From Salipaludibacillus aurantiacus (GTDB lineage Bacteria > Bacillota > Bacilli > Bacillales > Salisediminibacteriaceae): a DNA stretch of 55,881 nt. Of the stretch, positions 37,392-45,729 are shown one piece after another. The translations under genes and the position numbers were made by a program. The stretch covers positions 1-55,881 of the forward strand of contig NZ_FOGT01000023.1 of the NCBI RefSeq assembly GCF_900111295.1, given 5' to 3'. The first letter of the stretch is position 1. Every line of letters begins with the position of its first letter. Below the pieces are notes generated by a model. The model was not told where the DNA came from. It saw only the letters and a list, made by a program, of their open reading frames with translations, and searched no databases.

Positions 37392-38195
37392 TTAAGGTTT
37401 ACGGATAACAAATAAATACCCTTTTATTATAGCTTCCCACACGATCAGAAAAGCAATCGGCAGGAGTGCAAACAAGACAGAAAATCCTGCCACCACCGCT
37501 TCATCGGCACTATTAAAATAAGGGTAATAAATCATTGGTAAAGTAAGCACTTTCCCTCCCCCGATAATCGCTGTCAGCACGTACTGGCTGAGGGAAATAA
37601 CGAAGACAAGCACTGCGGTGCTGCGCAGACTTGGCAGGATCAGAGGGACAACCACCGTCCAAAACGTTGTCCACCGCCCTGCGCCGAGAACTGCACTCTG
37701 TTCTTCCCAGTCAACGGACAGCCTGTCAAACCCTGCTTTCAGCACTCTCACTGCATAAGGGAGAGTTGGAAGCAAATGTATTAATATGACACCGGTTATT
37801 CTGTCTGTCAGCCCCAGCCGGATCATAGTTAAATGCATACCCATAGCAATCGCCAGGACAGGAATTAAAATAGGCATCATAAGGAGAGCTTCCACTACTC
37901 CTTTCCCTTTGAACGAAAATCTGCTCAAGGCGTAAGCCGAGGGCACAGCGATAAGAAAATTTATCAGCACGACGCTAACCCCAACAGCTACTGTAACGTA
38001 AAGTGATCTGGAAAGTGCCGGGTCCCTGAACATCACTTCCCAGGCCCGCAGACTGAACTGGTCAGGGCTCCATTCCGGCCAGGACCAGCCAAAACTCACG
38101 CTTTTTATGAACATGAGGACCACAGGGGCGACAAAGAGCAGAATGCACCCTGTAAACCACACCGCCTGCACCGCTTTTTTTCTGTAAAAAATCAT
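37392..38195 (-). CDS. ABC transporter permease, second subunit (YnjC C-half-like)
   Basis: 267 residues from ATG 38195, preceded by GAGGAGGG; the frame runs 12 codons further 5' inside the neighbouring gene. Six membrane helices of the binding-protein-dependent permease domain with the EAA loop GFDRLSVDWEEQSAVLGAGR (continuing toward PLILPSL). It overlaps the first permease gene by four bases (ATGA). With it, it would equal the two halves of the fused E. coli YnjC permease. Confidence 0.88.
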   Translation of the reverse strand: MIFYRKKAVQAVWFTGCILLFVAPVVLMFIKSVSFGWSWPEWSPDQFSLRAWEVMFRDPALSRSLYVTVAVGVSVVLINFLIAVPSAYALSRFSFKGKGVVEALLMMPILIPVLAIAMGMHLTMIRLGLTDRITGVILIHLLPTLPYAVRVLKAGFDRLSVDWEEQSAVLGAGRWTTFWTVVVPLILPSLRSTAVLVFVISLSQYVLTAIIGGGKVLTLPMIYYPYFNSADEAVVAGFSVLFALLPIAFLIVWEAIIKGYLFVIRKP

Positions 38196-39103
38196 GCTTC
38201 TTCCCTCCTCATCGCCCAACGGCTCCGCCATCTCTGAGCGAAAGTCAGGATAAAGAAGGCTGCAGCAAGTGACACTGCCGAGAGAAAGACCATCATTGCA
38301 TGAGCCAGCGGCCGATTTACCCAGGCAGCCTGGTAAAACCAGTCATAAGCAAGCACCGGGATCATTTTCGGGTAAGTAACACCGAGCAGGGCAGGCACTT
38401 CAAACGCGCCTAGTACAAATACAAACAGGATCAGAAATACTTCCAGGGAAACTGGCCAGACCCATGGAAATTCCACTGTTTTAAAAACTGTCCAGCCGTT
38501 CCCCCCTAGCGTCCGGCTTACATCTTCATATCTCATATCCATTTCCTGATAAACAGGGAGAAGCATAAGAATGACAAAAGGAATTTCTTTCCATATATAA
38601 GTTAGAATCACACCTATATAGTATGGGTCATTTACAAAGAGAGGAAACTGGCTCATATTCTCAAGCCATCCTGACTGGAATGCCACCGAGGAAAACCATC
38701 CGCTCGGAGCGAACAATAAAAAGACTATATAAGCAGCCACAAAGTGCGGGATAAGCATAGGAAACCAGGCGATAAATTTCCAGTGGTCCTGTTTAAACAA
38801 GCGGACCAGGCGACGTGTCATCCAGATACCAATCACCAGAGACACAGCTGTCGAAATAAAGGCCACCCAAACACTCACTGCCAGGGCATTCAGAAAAACA
38901 CCTTCCTGGAAAAGCTGCTGGTAATGGTAGTAAAACGGCTGGCCTTCTTCCACAGCTACACTGCTTTTTGCCGCGTTATAAAGACCGTAACCTACAAAGA
39001 AAAAAACAACGAGCAGGCTTGGAAGCAAATAAAAATAAGGTTTCAGACTGGTTAACTTACTGCTGGACAACTTCTCGTTCCCAATGTTCCAGAATCCAGT
39101 CAT
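38192..39103 (-). CDS. ABC transporter permease, first subunit (YnjC N-half-like)
   Basis: Up to 303 residues, six membrane helices starting at PYFYLLPSLLVVFFF; EAA-type loop around EMDMRYEDVSRTLGGNGWTV. The annotated ATG at 39103 lies 47 bases inside the binding-protein gene and has no good ribosome site; TTG at 39070 (LSSSKLTS) is a plausible alternative. It pairs with the following permease. Operon: binding protein, permease, permease, ATPase, CDP-alcohol transferase. Confidence 0.85.
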   Translation of the reverse strand: MTGFWNIGNEKLSSSKLTSLKPYFYLLPSLLVVFFFVGYGLYNAAKSSVAVEEGQPFYYHYQQLFQEGVFLNALAVSVWVAFISTAVSLVIGIWMTRRLVRLFKQDHWKFIAWFPMLIPHFVAAYIVFLLFAPSGWFSSVAFQSGWLENMSQFPLFVNDPYYIGVILTYIWKEIPFVILMLLPVYQEMDMRYEDVSRTLGGNGWTVFKTVEFPWVWPVSLEVFLILFVFVLGAFEVPALLGVTYPKMIPVLAYDWFYQAAWVNRPLAHAMMVFLSAVSLAAAFFILTFAQRWRSRWAMRREEA

Positions 39104-40268
39104 GGTATCTCGAGTCGAGTTCCGGAAGAATATCCTCTGACTCTACGATTGCCGGACCGGTTATTTGCTCCATTTCCTGTACCTGCTCCTCTGAAATACT
39201 TTCAGCATTCAAAACTGTACCCTCTCCCCACATGGAAGGATCTAATTTTTTAATCTGGGCTTCAGGAGAAAGCATAAAGTTTATCGCAATCATCGCAGCC
39301 TCTGGTTCAGGACTGTTGAATGGAATAGATAAATAGTGGGTATTGCTGATCGACCCCGGTTCCAGCACAACAGTCTCTGTTGCTTCAGGAAAAATGCCGT
39401 CTTCGATAAGGCTTTCAGCACGGTGCTCATTAAAACCCATTGTAAATGCTACTTCCCCGTTTGAATAAAGCTGATCCAGATGTGAGAGTGATTCAGGATA
39501 AGTCTGTCCGTTACGCCAAAGTGACTCTTTAAACGTACGAAGAGTATCAAAAACCTCATCCTTGTTTTCTTCGAGCCACCCTTCATTAAATGTTTCCAGC
39601 TCTTCAGGATCGTCTGCCACATGGTACATAACATGGCGGACAAAGGCATTTCCTGTAAAATCATTCACGCTGGGATAAGTAAACTCGCCTGGGTTGTCGA
39701 TTGCCCACTCAATCAAATCGTCCATCGTCTCCGGCGGATTCTCTACCCTATCGGCATTGTACTGAAAAGCAAACTGAACATTTCCCCACGGTGCCTGGTG
39801 TCCATCAATTTCTGTCCCCATATCGAAATGGACGAACGGCGCATCGCCACCGATGTAGTCTTCCATGTTTGGCAAATGTGAAGTAAATTCCCCGTATAAC
39901 AAGTCGTTATTTTTTGCGTTTCTGAAATTTTCGCCGTTTATCCAGAGAATATCTGCCGAACCTTCATTTTGGCCTGCTTCTTTTTCCGTCATAAGTTTGG
40001 ATAAGAAGTCAGGCGCATCCATCGGATAGCGTGTAAGGGTAATATCATATTCCTGTTGAAGGTGAGGAGCGACAAATTCATCAAGATACTGGTTAACTCC
40101 GTCATCTCCCCCCCACATATAAATGCCGATTTCCGAACCTTCAGCTTCACTGACTATATCATCCCAATCTTTACCCTCTAAACCGTGTGCCGCGTCCTTC
40201 TCCTGATCCTGGCCGCATGCCAGCAGCACAGACGCCATTAAACCTATAACCGGTATCACTTTTTTCAT
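39057..40268 (-). CDS. ABC transporter substrate-binding lipoprotein (YnjB-like)
   Basis: 403 residues from ATG 40268, with GGAGTG upstream; the frame's earlier ATG (40304) lacks one. Lipoprotein signal MKKVIPVIGLMASVLLACG (Cys near residue 18), then a type II solute-binding fold of the iron/thiamine/polyamine class, with EIGIYMWGGDDGVNQYLDEFVAP at the start and SIPFNSPEPEAAMIAINFML near the end. The latter describes ligand-domain closure helices found in YnjB/TbpA/PotD-like proteins. The mature protein is acidic. Ligand unknown; the sulfur genes around suggest a sulfur compound (inference only). Confidence 0.87.
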   Translation of the reverse strand: MKKVIPVIGLMASVLLACGQDQEKDAAHGLEGKDWDDIVSEAEGSEIGIYMWGGDDGVNQYLDEFVAPHLQQEYDITLTRYPMDAPDFLSKLMTEKEAGQNEGSADILWINGENFRNAKNNDLLYGEFTSHLPNMEDYIGGDAPFVHFDMGTEIDGHQAPWGNVQFAFQYNADRVENPPETMDDLIEWAIDNPGEFTYPSVNDFTGNAFVRHVMYHVADDPEELETFNEGWLEENKDEVFDTLRTFKESLWRNGQTYPESLSHLDQLYSNGEVAFTMGFNEHRAESLIEDGIFPEATETVVLEPGSISNTHYLSIPFNSPEPEAAMIAINFMLSPEAQIKKLDPSMWGEGTVLNAESISEEQVQEMEQITGPAIVESEDILPELDSRYHDWILEHWEREVVQQ

Positions 40269-40613
40269 CTTTTCACACTCCGCTATAAAAATTTTTATTT
40301 TCAAAACATATAAAGTTATTTAAGTTTATGCTTTATCTGAAGCAGCCCATACCCTATTTATTTTCAAGTGCTTTTTGAGATGAGTTATTAAAGCTTTAAA
40401 TTAAAACGAAGAGGGAGCACTTTAAAATATATAAAACAGTATAACTCGTTTATAAAGTTGAATAAGTAAGCCTGCTTACAACTGTGTGTGGTATTTAAAG
40501 CGTCTGTCGCCCTTATAGAAAAGAGTGTCAAACCTGTTTCCATATCTTTCTCACAAAGTATATTCTATCACATACACACCAAATATTAGTGAACATCTCG
40601 TGTCTTAAAACAA
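40269..40613. other. Promoter region of the ynj-like ABC operon
   Basis: AT-rich, about 345 bases. It must hold the promoter of the binding-protein gene. TCACAAAGTATATTCTATCACA (40550-40572) contains two TGTGA/TCACA-like halves that resemble the motif at 45115-45155, but in imperfect arrangement. No gene seen. Confidence 0.35.
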
Positions 40614-40640
40614 GAAGCGTTCGATGAGCTCGAACGCTTC
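40614..40640 (-). terminator. Terminator after the TVP38 gene
   Basis: GAAGCGTTCGA and TCGAACGCTTC pair perfectly around TGAGC, with U-rich flanks on both sides (minus: TTGTTTT). It separates the sulfur/redox unit from the ABC unit. Confidence 0.8.
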
Positions 40641-40674
40641 TTTATAAAGCTTAACTAAGTTTTATACGGCGTCC

Positions 40675-41382
40675 TTAAGACGTTTCTTTTAATTCATCCA
40701 TATCGATACCTTTTTTCTTGGCAAGGTATTTAGGAATAAGAGATACAAGGAAAAGAATAATCCCTGCGGCCGCAAATTGCAGCATTAAGTTTAACGAAAT
40801 ACCTTCCCGTACAATTTGTCCTGCCATAAACGCGTAAATAAACGCTCCGGGAGCCATCGTAATAAGCGATACACCGGTATACTTGGCAAAACCTAAACTC
40901 GTGAGGCCGTAAGCATAGTTCTGAACGTTAAAAGGGAACACCGGCACAAGCCGTGTAAGAATTAGGAAACTGACCCCGTTCTTTTCTACGCCCTTATCAA
41001 TTTTATCGAAAATAGCATTACCTTTAAATTTCTTTAAAATCATGTCACGGGCTAAATATTTTGCTACGAGGAAAGCTGCAGCCGCACCGAGAGTGGCGCC
41101 GATAAGCGATAAAATTCCTCCAATGACAGGGCCAAATGTGATCCCCGCTACAATTGTAAGCACTGCTCCCGGAAGCATAAACACTGCAACGGCAACAAAC
41201 ACAAGTACAAATATCACATACCCCAGCATTCCAAAGCTGTTAATGAACTCCTGCATCGCTGCGACATCCTGAAGGCGGTCCATAATGCCCGTCTGCCATG
41301 CGATTAATATGACTGCTCCAATAGCTGCCAGTAAACTGACGAGTTTAATGGCTGATTTATTTTTTTCACTCACATTCTTCAC
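40675..41382 (-). CDS. TVP38/TMEM64 (DedA-superfamily) membrane protein, YdjX/YdjZ-like
   Basis: 235 residues. Six hydrophobic segments with the family core GAVLTIVAGITFGPVIGGILSLIG (about residues 72-95) and the loop FLILTRLVPVFPFNVQNYAYG (about 143-163). The two conserved segments form re-entrant helices in the DedA/VTT fold, whose members act as lipid scramblases or transporters. The start is GTG 41382 close to GGAAAGGAA, or GTG 41373. It sits 15 bases after the rhodanese gene in one operon; E. coli ydjX/ydjZ lie beside ynj genes in the same way. Confidence 0.9.
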   Translation of the reverse strand: MKNVSEKNKSAIKLVSLLAAIGAVILIAWQTGIMDRLQDVAAMQEFINSFGMLGYVIFVLVFVAVAVFMLPGAVLTIVAGITFGPVIGGILSLIGATLGAAAAFLVAKYLARDMILKKFKGNAIFDKIDKGVEKNGVSFLILTRLVPVFPFNVQNYAYGLTSLGFAKYTGVSLITMAPGAFIYAFMAGQIVREGISLNLMLQFAAAGIILFLVSLIPKYLAKKKGIDMDELKETS

Positions 41383-41397
41383 TTCCTTTCCTGGTGA

Positions 41398-42390
41398 TTA
41401 AAAATCACCGTTTTCTGTTCTGTCGATTACGTCCTGGTTACCATCTTCGTATGCGTGGTAAGACCATTCAATCCAGGAGCCGTCGTAGTTTTTCGCGTTA
41501 TCATAACCCATTGCATGGGTAAGCACAAGCCATGTGTAGGCAGATCTTACGCCTGACTGGCAGTAGGAAATGACTGTCTGGTCACCGGCTATGACGTCTC
41601 CGTAAAGCTCTTCAAGTTCATCCATTGACTTAATTGTGCCATCTTCTGCAGTGGCTTTTGAGTACTCAATGAATAAGGAATCTTGAATTTTACCAGGGCC
41701 ATAAGCACCGCTGAGTGTCGTATTTCCTTCTTCTTCATCCAGACCACGCGTATCCAATACTAAATAATCTTCACTGTCTGCTGCTTCGATCATTGTATCA
41801 AGTGAGGCGTTGAATGCTTCCTCGTTAAAATCAGGTGCAGTATACTCTGTTTCCGGACGGTCGCCTGGCTCCATAGCGTCTCCTGTTTCAAATCCTTCAC
41901 CAATCCAGACATTGATACCGCCATCAAGGAATCTTACGTCTTCATGACCCATCATTTTAAGCTGCCAGAAAACTCTTGCAGAGTCGTGCTGGTCGTTTGC
42001 TGCATAAGTGACAATTGTTGTATCTTCCTCTACGCCGAATGAGCTTAACAGGTCTTCCATTTCTTCTTTAGTATTAGCCATACCGCCGTAAGGGTAAGAT
42101 TCTGTGCCTGAGTAATCAGGGCGCCATACTTCAAAGGATCCCGGGATCGCCCCGCCTCTTTCATCCATCGTGCCGATTACAACAACATCCTGAGACTCAT
42201 CTTCCATTAGGTCTTTTAATTCGTGGGCTGTAACAAATACTTCAGGGTTGGCATATTCACTGATTTTTTCCTGCTGTGCGGACATGTCTACCTCCTGTGC
42301 GTCAATACCGGTAATTGAAAAATAAACAATAACGCCTACAAGCAGTACTGCAAGTGCACCAAAACTTCCAAACTTCATTTTTTTACTCAT
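41398..42390 (-). CDS. Two-domain sulfurtransferase (rhodanese), YnjE-like
   Basis: 330 residues. N-terminal signal/anchor (about 9-28), then two rhodanese domains. The first (about 50-170) lacks the Cys (TYAANDQHDSAR), and the second (about 195-315) has the active loop CQSGVRS (C277), the usual arrangement in thiosulfate/3-mercaptopyruvate sulfurtransferases. Acts outside the membrane or anchored to it, transferring sulfane sulfur. GAGGAGGG precedes the ATG. Operon with the FAD/Fe-S oxidoreductase and CCG protein upstream and TVP38 downstream. Confidence 0.9.
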   Translation of the reverse strand: MSKKMKFGSFGALAVLLVGVIVYFSITGIDAQEVDMSAQQEKISEYANPEVFVTAHELKDLMEDESQDVVVIGTMDERGGAIPGSFEVWRPDYSGTESYPYGGMANTKEEMEDLLSSFGVEEDTTIVTYAANDQHDSARVFWQLKMMGHEDVRFLDGGINVWIGEGFETGDAMEPGDRPETEYTAPDFNEEAFNASLDTMIEAADSEDYLVLDTRGLDEEEGNTTLSGAYGPGKIQDSLFIEYSKATAEDGTIKSMDELEELYGDVIAGDQTVISYCQSGVRSAYTWLVLTHAMGYDNAKNYDGSWIEWSYHAYEDGNQDVIDRTENGDF

Positions 42391-42457
42391 TGTAATACCC
42401 TCCTCTTAAAATATGGTTCAGTTGCTCAATAATTCACAAATAATAGCTTTTATATTT

Positions 42458-42496
42458 GGCTCTGTTAAACTTTGTTGCATTTTAACAGAGCCTTTT
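42458..42496 (+). repeat. Perfect 12-bp stem hairpin inside the sulfur operon
   Basis: GGCTCTGTTAAA (42458..42469) and TTTAACAGAGCC (42481..42492), loop 11, followed by TTTTATTT on the plus strand only. No plus-strand gene ends here. It may be an intra-operon processing or attenuation hairpin, or the remnant of an insertion-sequence end. Confidence 0.6.
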
Positions 42497-42532
42497 ATTT
42501 AAGGCATGGCCTGTCACAGGATGGGGACAGAC

Positions 42533-43306
42533 TTATGCTTTAACAACCTGCTTAACTGCATTTTTAGATTTATAGCGGTTAATCCACGATTTAGCTGGGC
42601 TGGACAGGACATCTTCAGGGGCAGGTGCATCGTCGTAAACAACAGGTCCCCATAATAAATCAAGAATATGAAAGGCCTTCTTTCCAACTTTCATCATTGA
42701 TGATCGGCAAGCGGCACAATAGACAACCACATGGTCTGATTCAAAGTCGTCTGCCCGGCGCTGCATTACACGTGTTGCTAAATCAGGGTTTGCCGGTACT
42801 ATCATTCCGCCAAAGCCGCAGCAGCGGGCATTTTCTCTTGAGTGTTCAGTTTCTTCGACTCTGTAACCCAGCTCTGACATAATCCAGCGTATTCCATCCT
42901 GGATCTCTTTTTCATACCGGGTAGAACAGGAATCGTGAATTCCGAAGACAACGTCGCTGTCTTTCGCTTTCCCGCGAACTTCTTCAGGAAGGCCGATCTT
43001 AGGAAGAAGCGTCCACAGTGATTCGACATCTGTATGATCGCTCGTTTCCTTAATCGTCTTGTAACAGTTCTGACAGGCGACTATCATTGTCTCTATACCT
43101 ACATCATCAATATCTTTCTGAAGACCGGCAAATCTTTCCTTGAACTTTTCTTCCTGTCCGAGGGCTTTAGTGCCTTTCCCGCAACACTTCTGCACCCCTC
43201 CAAGGTCGGGGTAAATTTGTTTTAAATATTCCATTGTTTTTTTAACGCCTTCAGGTGTGTATGAAGGCAGTGAACAACCTGGCATGAACCCCATTTTTTC
43301 AGTCAT
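42533..43306 (-). CDS. CCG-domain iron-sulfur protein (heterodisulfide reductase subunit B-like)
   Basis: 257 residues with two cysteine-rich CCG domains: PGCSLPSY, KCCGKGTKALG, ACQNCYKTI (about residues 10-95) and HDSCSTR, ARCCGFGGMIV, YCAACRSSM (about 125-210). Such domains bind noncubane [4Fe-4S] clusters and work on thiol/disulfide or electron-transfer chemistry in HdrB, GlpC, LutA and SdhE-type proteins. The ATG follows the oxidoreductase stop by one base, so it is a likely partner of that flavoprotein. Cytoplasmic. Substrate unknown; a sulfur compound fits the context. Confidence 0.88.
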   Translation of the reverse strand: MTEKMGFMPGCSLPSYTPEGVKKTMEYLKQIYPDLGGVQKCCGKGTKALGQEEKFKERFAGLQKDIDDVGIETMIVACQNCYKTIKETSDHTDVESLWTLLPKIGLPEEVRGKAKDSDVVFGIHDSCSTRYEKEIQDGIRWIMSELGYRVEETEHSRENARCCGFGGMIVPANPDLATRVMQRRADDFESDHVVVYCAACRSSMMKVGKKAFHILDLLWGPVVYDDAPAPEDVLSSPAKSWINRYKSKNAVKQVVKA

Positions 43307-43307
43307 G

Positions 43308-45092
43308 TTACCTCACCCCTTTAACTTTCGTACAGAAGATTTTAGAGAAACCGAGTTTTTGGTGCATTTCAATGGCTTTGTGTCCTTCCATAGGGGACTT
43401 GCCATCGTTATGGAGAATGAAATCTTTCCTCATCCCCATAAATGTTTCACCGATCTTAAAATCGTTCGGACACACGTGAGTACAGCCGCCGCACATGTTA
43501 CAGGAGTATGGAATGATCGGATCGATTTCTCCCTTTTCAAGAAACTCTCCGAAAATATCCTGAGGGCATTCTCCGTAATCGTTCATCATCAGGCATTCGG
43601 TCATACAGAGTTTACATTCGCATTGCAAACATCTGGATGCTTCCTTTTGAGCCTGTTCATCTGTATATCCAAGATCAAAAGCTTTGAAATCGCGTTTTCT
43701 TTCTTTAGCAGATCTGTGATTGCCCGACGTTCTTGGAAGGTTTTCAGTTCCTTTAGGAAGCGGAACGTCCAGTCTTGTTTCAAAGCTGTATTCCAGCTTG
43801 AAGTTCCGGCCTTCAGCCAGATCTTTTTCTTTCATGAACCTGTCGGCTGATGCGGCTGCTTTACGTCCGAGCGCCATAGCCTGGACGACAATAGCGCCGC
43901 CGCTTGCATCTCCGGCTGCGAATACATCCGGAAGATTTGTTGCTAACGTGTCAGGATCTGTCACGTAGCGGCCTCCGCCTTTCTGTTCAAGCTGGCCGTC
44001 TGTAATGTCTTCTACTTGCTGACCTGTCGCAAAAACAACTGTATCTATTTTTACTTCTTGTGTTTCTTCTGAAAATTCAGGAGCGAAACGCCCGTTTTCA
44101 TCAAACACTGATAATACTTTTTTCAAGCGCAAGCCTTTAACCTTGCCGGCTTTATTTTTAAGAATCTCATCTGTCCCCCAGCCGTTAATGAATTGCACAT
44201 CTTCTTCCTGTGATTCATCGATTTCCTCCTGGCTTGCCGGCAGGCTCTCCAGCTCTTCCAGGCTGATGAGCAGCACTTCTTCCGCTCCAATGCGCCAGGA
44301 AGACCTTGCACAGTCCATTGCCACGTCTCCTCCGCCTATTACAGCGATCTTCTTGCCTGCTTTTGGAAATTTATGAGTCAGGCTAATGTCTTTTAAATAG
44401 TCGACTGCATTGAAGACCCCTTCTGCGTCTTTTCCGGGAACGGGCGGGATGGTCCCCTTATGAGCACCGTTTGCTACAATAACAGAGTCATAGTCTTCTC
44501 TTAATTGAGAGAATGTGACGTCTTTACCAATCTCGATACCCATTTTAAATTCGACGCCTAAATCTACTAAATAGCTGTATTCGAAATCAATCACTTCACG
44601 CGGAAGGCGGTATTCAGGAATCCCTACACGCATCATTCCGCCTACGACATGCAGCTTGTCATAAATGACAACCTCGTGGCCTGCTTTGCGGAGGTCGATT
44701 GCTGCCTGGGCACCTGCAGGGCCCGCACCGATAACTGCTACTCTTTTACCGGTAGGTTCACCGACTGAGTCTTCCCAAAGCTCTTTGCGGTCAGCTCTTT
44801 CCGCCGCGAAACGTTTTAAGCCGGCAACTGAGAGCGGCTGGCCAAACTCTGAGTTTCTTCTGCAGTCTGTCTCACAAGGATGGGCGCAGATTCTCCCAAG
44901 AGTATTAGGAAGAAACAGCTTTTCCCGAATCGTTTTTAATGCTCCTTCGTAGTCACCTTTACCAATTTGTGCGATGTACTTCTTTACATCTGTGTGCATA
45001 GGACAGGCCGCTGTACAAAAAGCGTCTTCATGCCCCATGCATCCGTCAGTAATATGTGAAGCTTGCTCCAACACATTTTTTTTGAATTCCAT
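43308..45092 (-). CDS. NAD(P)-dependent FAD oxidoreductase with Fe-S domains (GltD-like)
   Basis: 594 residues from ATG 45092 (GAGAGG eight bases upstream; the GTG at 45101 overlaps it). N-terminal Fe-S domain with CTAACPMHTDV and CAHPCETDCRR (about 28-85), a two-dinucleotide-fold flavoprotein core with AVIGAGPAGAQAAIDLRKAGHEV (FAD) and IAVIGGGDVAMDCARSS (NADPH), FAAGDASGGA, and a C-terminal ferredoxin-type part: CLQCECKLCMTEC and CNMCGGCTHVCPND (about 490-560). It is built like the glutamate synthase small subunit/NfnB family and probably moves electrons between NAD(P)H and the CCG protein. First gene of the operon, with an inverted-repeat array upstream. Confidence 0.9.
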   Translation of the reverse strand: MEFKKNVLEQASHITDGCMGHEDAFCTAACPMHTDVKKYIAQIGKGDYEGALKTIREKLFLPNTLGRICAHPCETDCRRNSEFGQPLSVAGLKRFAAERADRKELWEDSVGEPTGKRVAVIGAGPAGAQAAIDLRKAGHEVVIYDKLHVVGGMMRVGIPEYRLPREVIDFEYSYLVDLGVEFKMGIEIGKDVTFSQLREDYDSVIVANGAHKGTIPPVPGKDAEGVFNAVDYLKDISLTHKFPKAGKKIAVIGGGDVAMDCARSSWRIGAEEVLLISLEELESLPASQEEIDESQEEDVQFINGWGTDEILKNKAGKVKGLRLKKVLSVFDENGRFAPEFSEETQEVKIDTVVFATGQQVEDITDGQLEQKGGGRYVTDPDTLATNLPDVFAAGDASGGAIVVQAMALGRKAAASADRFMKEKDLAEGRNFKLEYSFETRLDVPLPKGTENLPRTSGNHRSAKERKRDFKAFDLGYTDEQAQKEASRCLQCECKLCMTECLMMNDYGECPQDIFGEFLEKGEIDPIIPYSCNMCGGCTHVCPNDFKIGETFMGMRKDFILHNDGKSPMEGHKAIEMHQKLGFSKIFCTKVKGVR

Positions 45093-45114
45093 GACTCTCA
45101 CCTCTCATTCGATT

Positions 45115-45160
45115 TGTGAAGAAACTTCACAAAAACTTCACTATGTGAAGTTTTTCACAT
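45115..45160. promoter_or_regulatory. Operator array upstream of the sulfur/redox operon
   Basis: Two adjacent palindromes built from GTGAAG/CTTCAC half-sites: TGTGAAG-AAA-CTTCACA (45115..45131) and AAAAACTTCA-CTATG-TGAAGTTTTT (45131..45155), then a further TTCACAT. They begin 22 bases upstream of the start codon. Such paired sites are typical of ArsR-, FNR/CRP- or Rrf2-type dimeric regulators; a persulfide or redox sensor would suit the genes (inference). Confidence 0.6.
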
Positions 45161-45729
45161 GATGTTTGCTTAAAAAAACGAAGGTCTTTCCCCCGCAACA
45201 TCTGTAACAGTTCTTCTTATGGCTGGAAGTTACATAAATTATTTGATCATATAAATTAAAAATAAGTCCGTAACCTTTGCCAGTCTTTTTGATTTGTTGG
45301 CAGAGGCATTCATTCTTCCTGACTATTCAGTATAAAACATAAAGGTTATGTTCAATGCAGAACTTGAAGGAACAATAATACCTCCACCTTTAATTTAACA
45401 AATTTAATAAACGTATAACGATGAAAAATTCGAATAGTCTGTGACAGAGATGTAGACAAATTTCAACACAAGGTAAACTGAGTGAAGTAGTCGGCTTTAG
45501 ACTGTTGTATTATAAAGGAAGTTATTATATAACACAAAAGTACTTATTTAGTCTGTTTTGTAAATCTGTTCCAGAAATTCTGAATATCTGTTTCAAAAAA
45601 TAAGTGATAGTGATTTTGGACCCTTAGGGAAAATTGAGAGCCCCGCTATTTCTATATTTATCCTAAATCTCTTTTTTCTATCTCAGGTATAATAGATTCT
45701 ATAACCTTTTATATATAATGGGGGATTTT
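45161..45729. other. Long spacer between the sulfur operon and the LytS gene
   Basis: About 570 bases, AT-rich. A TATAAT at 45688 with a weak -35 region lies 42 bases before the LytS start and is its best promoter candidate. I see no gene, tRNA or riboswitch. Confidence 0.4.

Noticed and set aside
42518-42533. GATGGGGACAGACTT as an eighth REP-like copy
   Set aside because: Only the GGGGACAGAC half is present and the palindromic partner is missing, so chance cannot be excluded.
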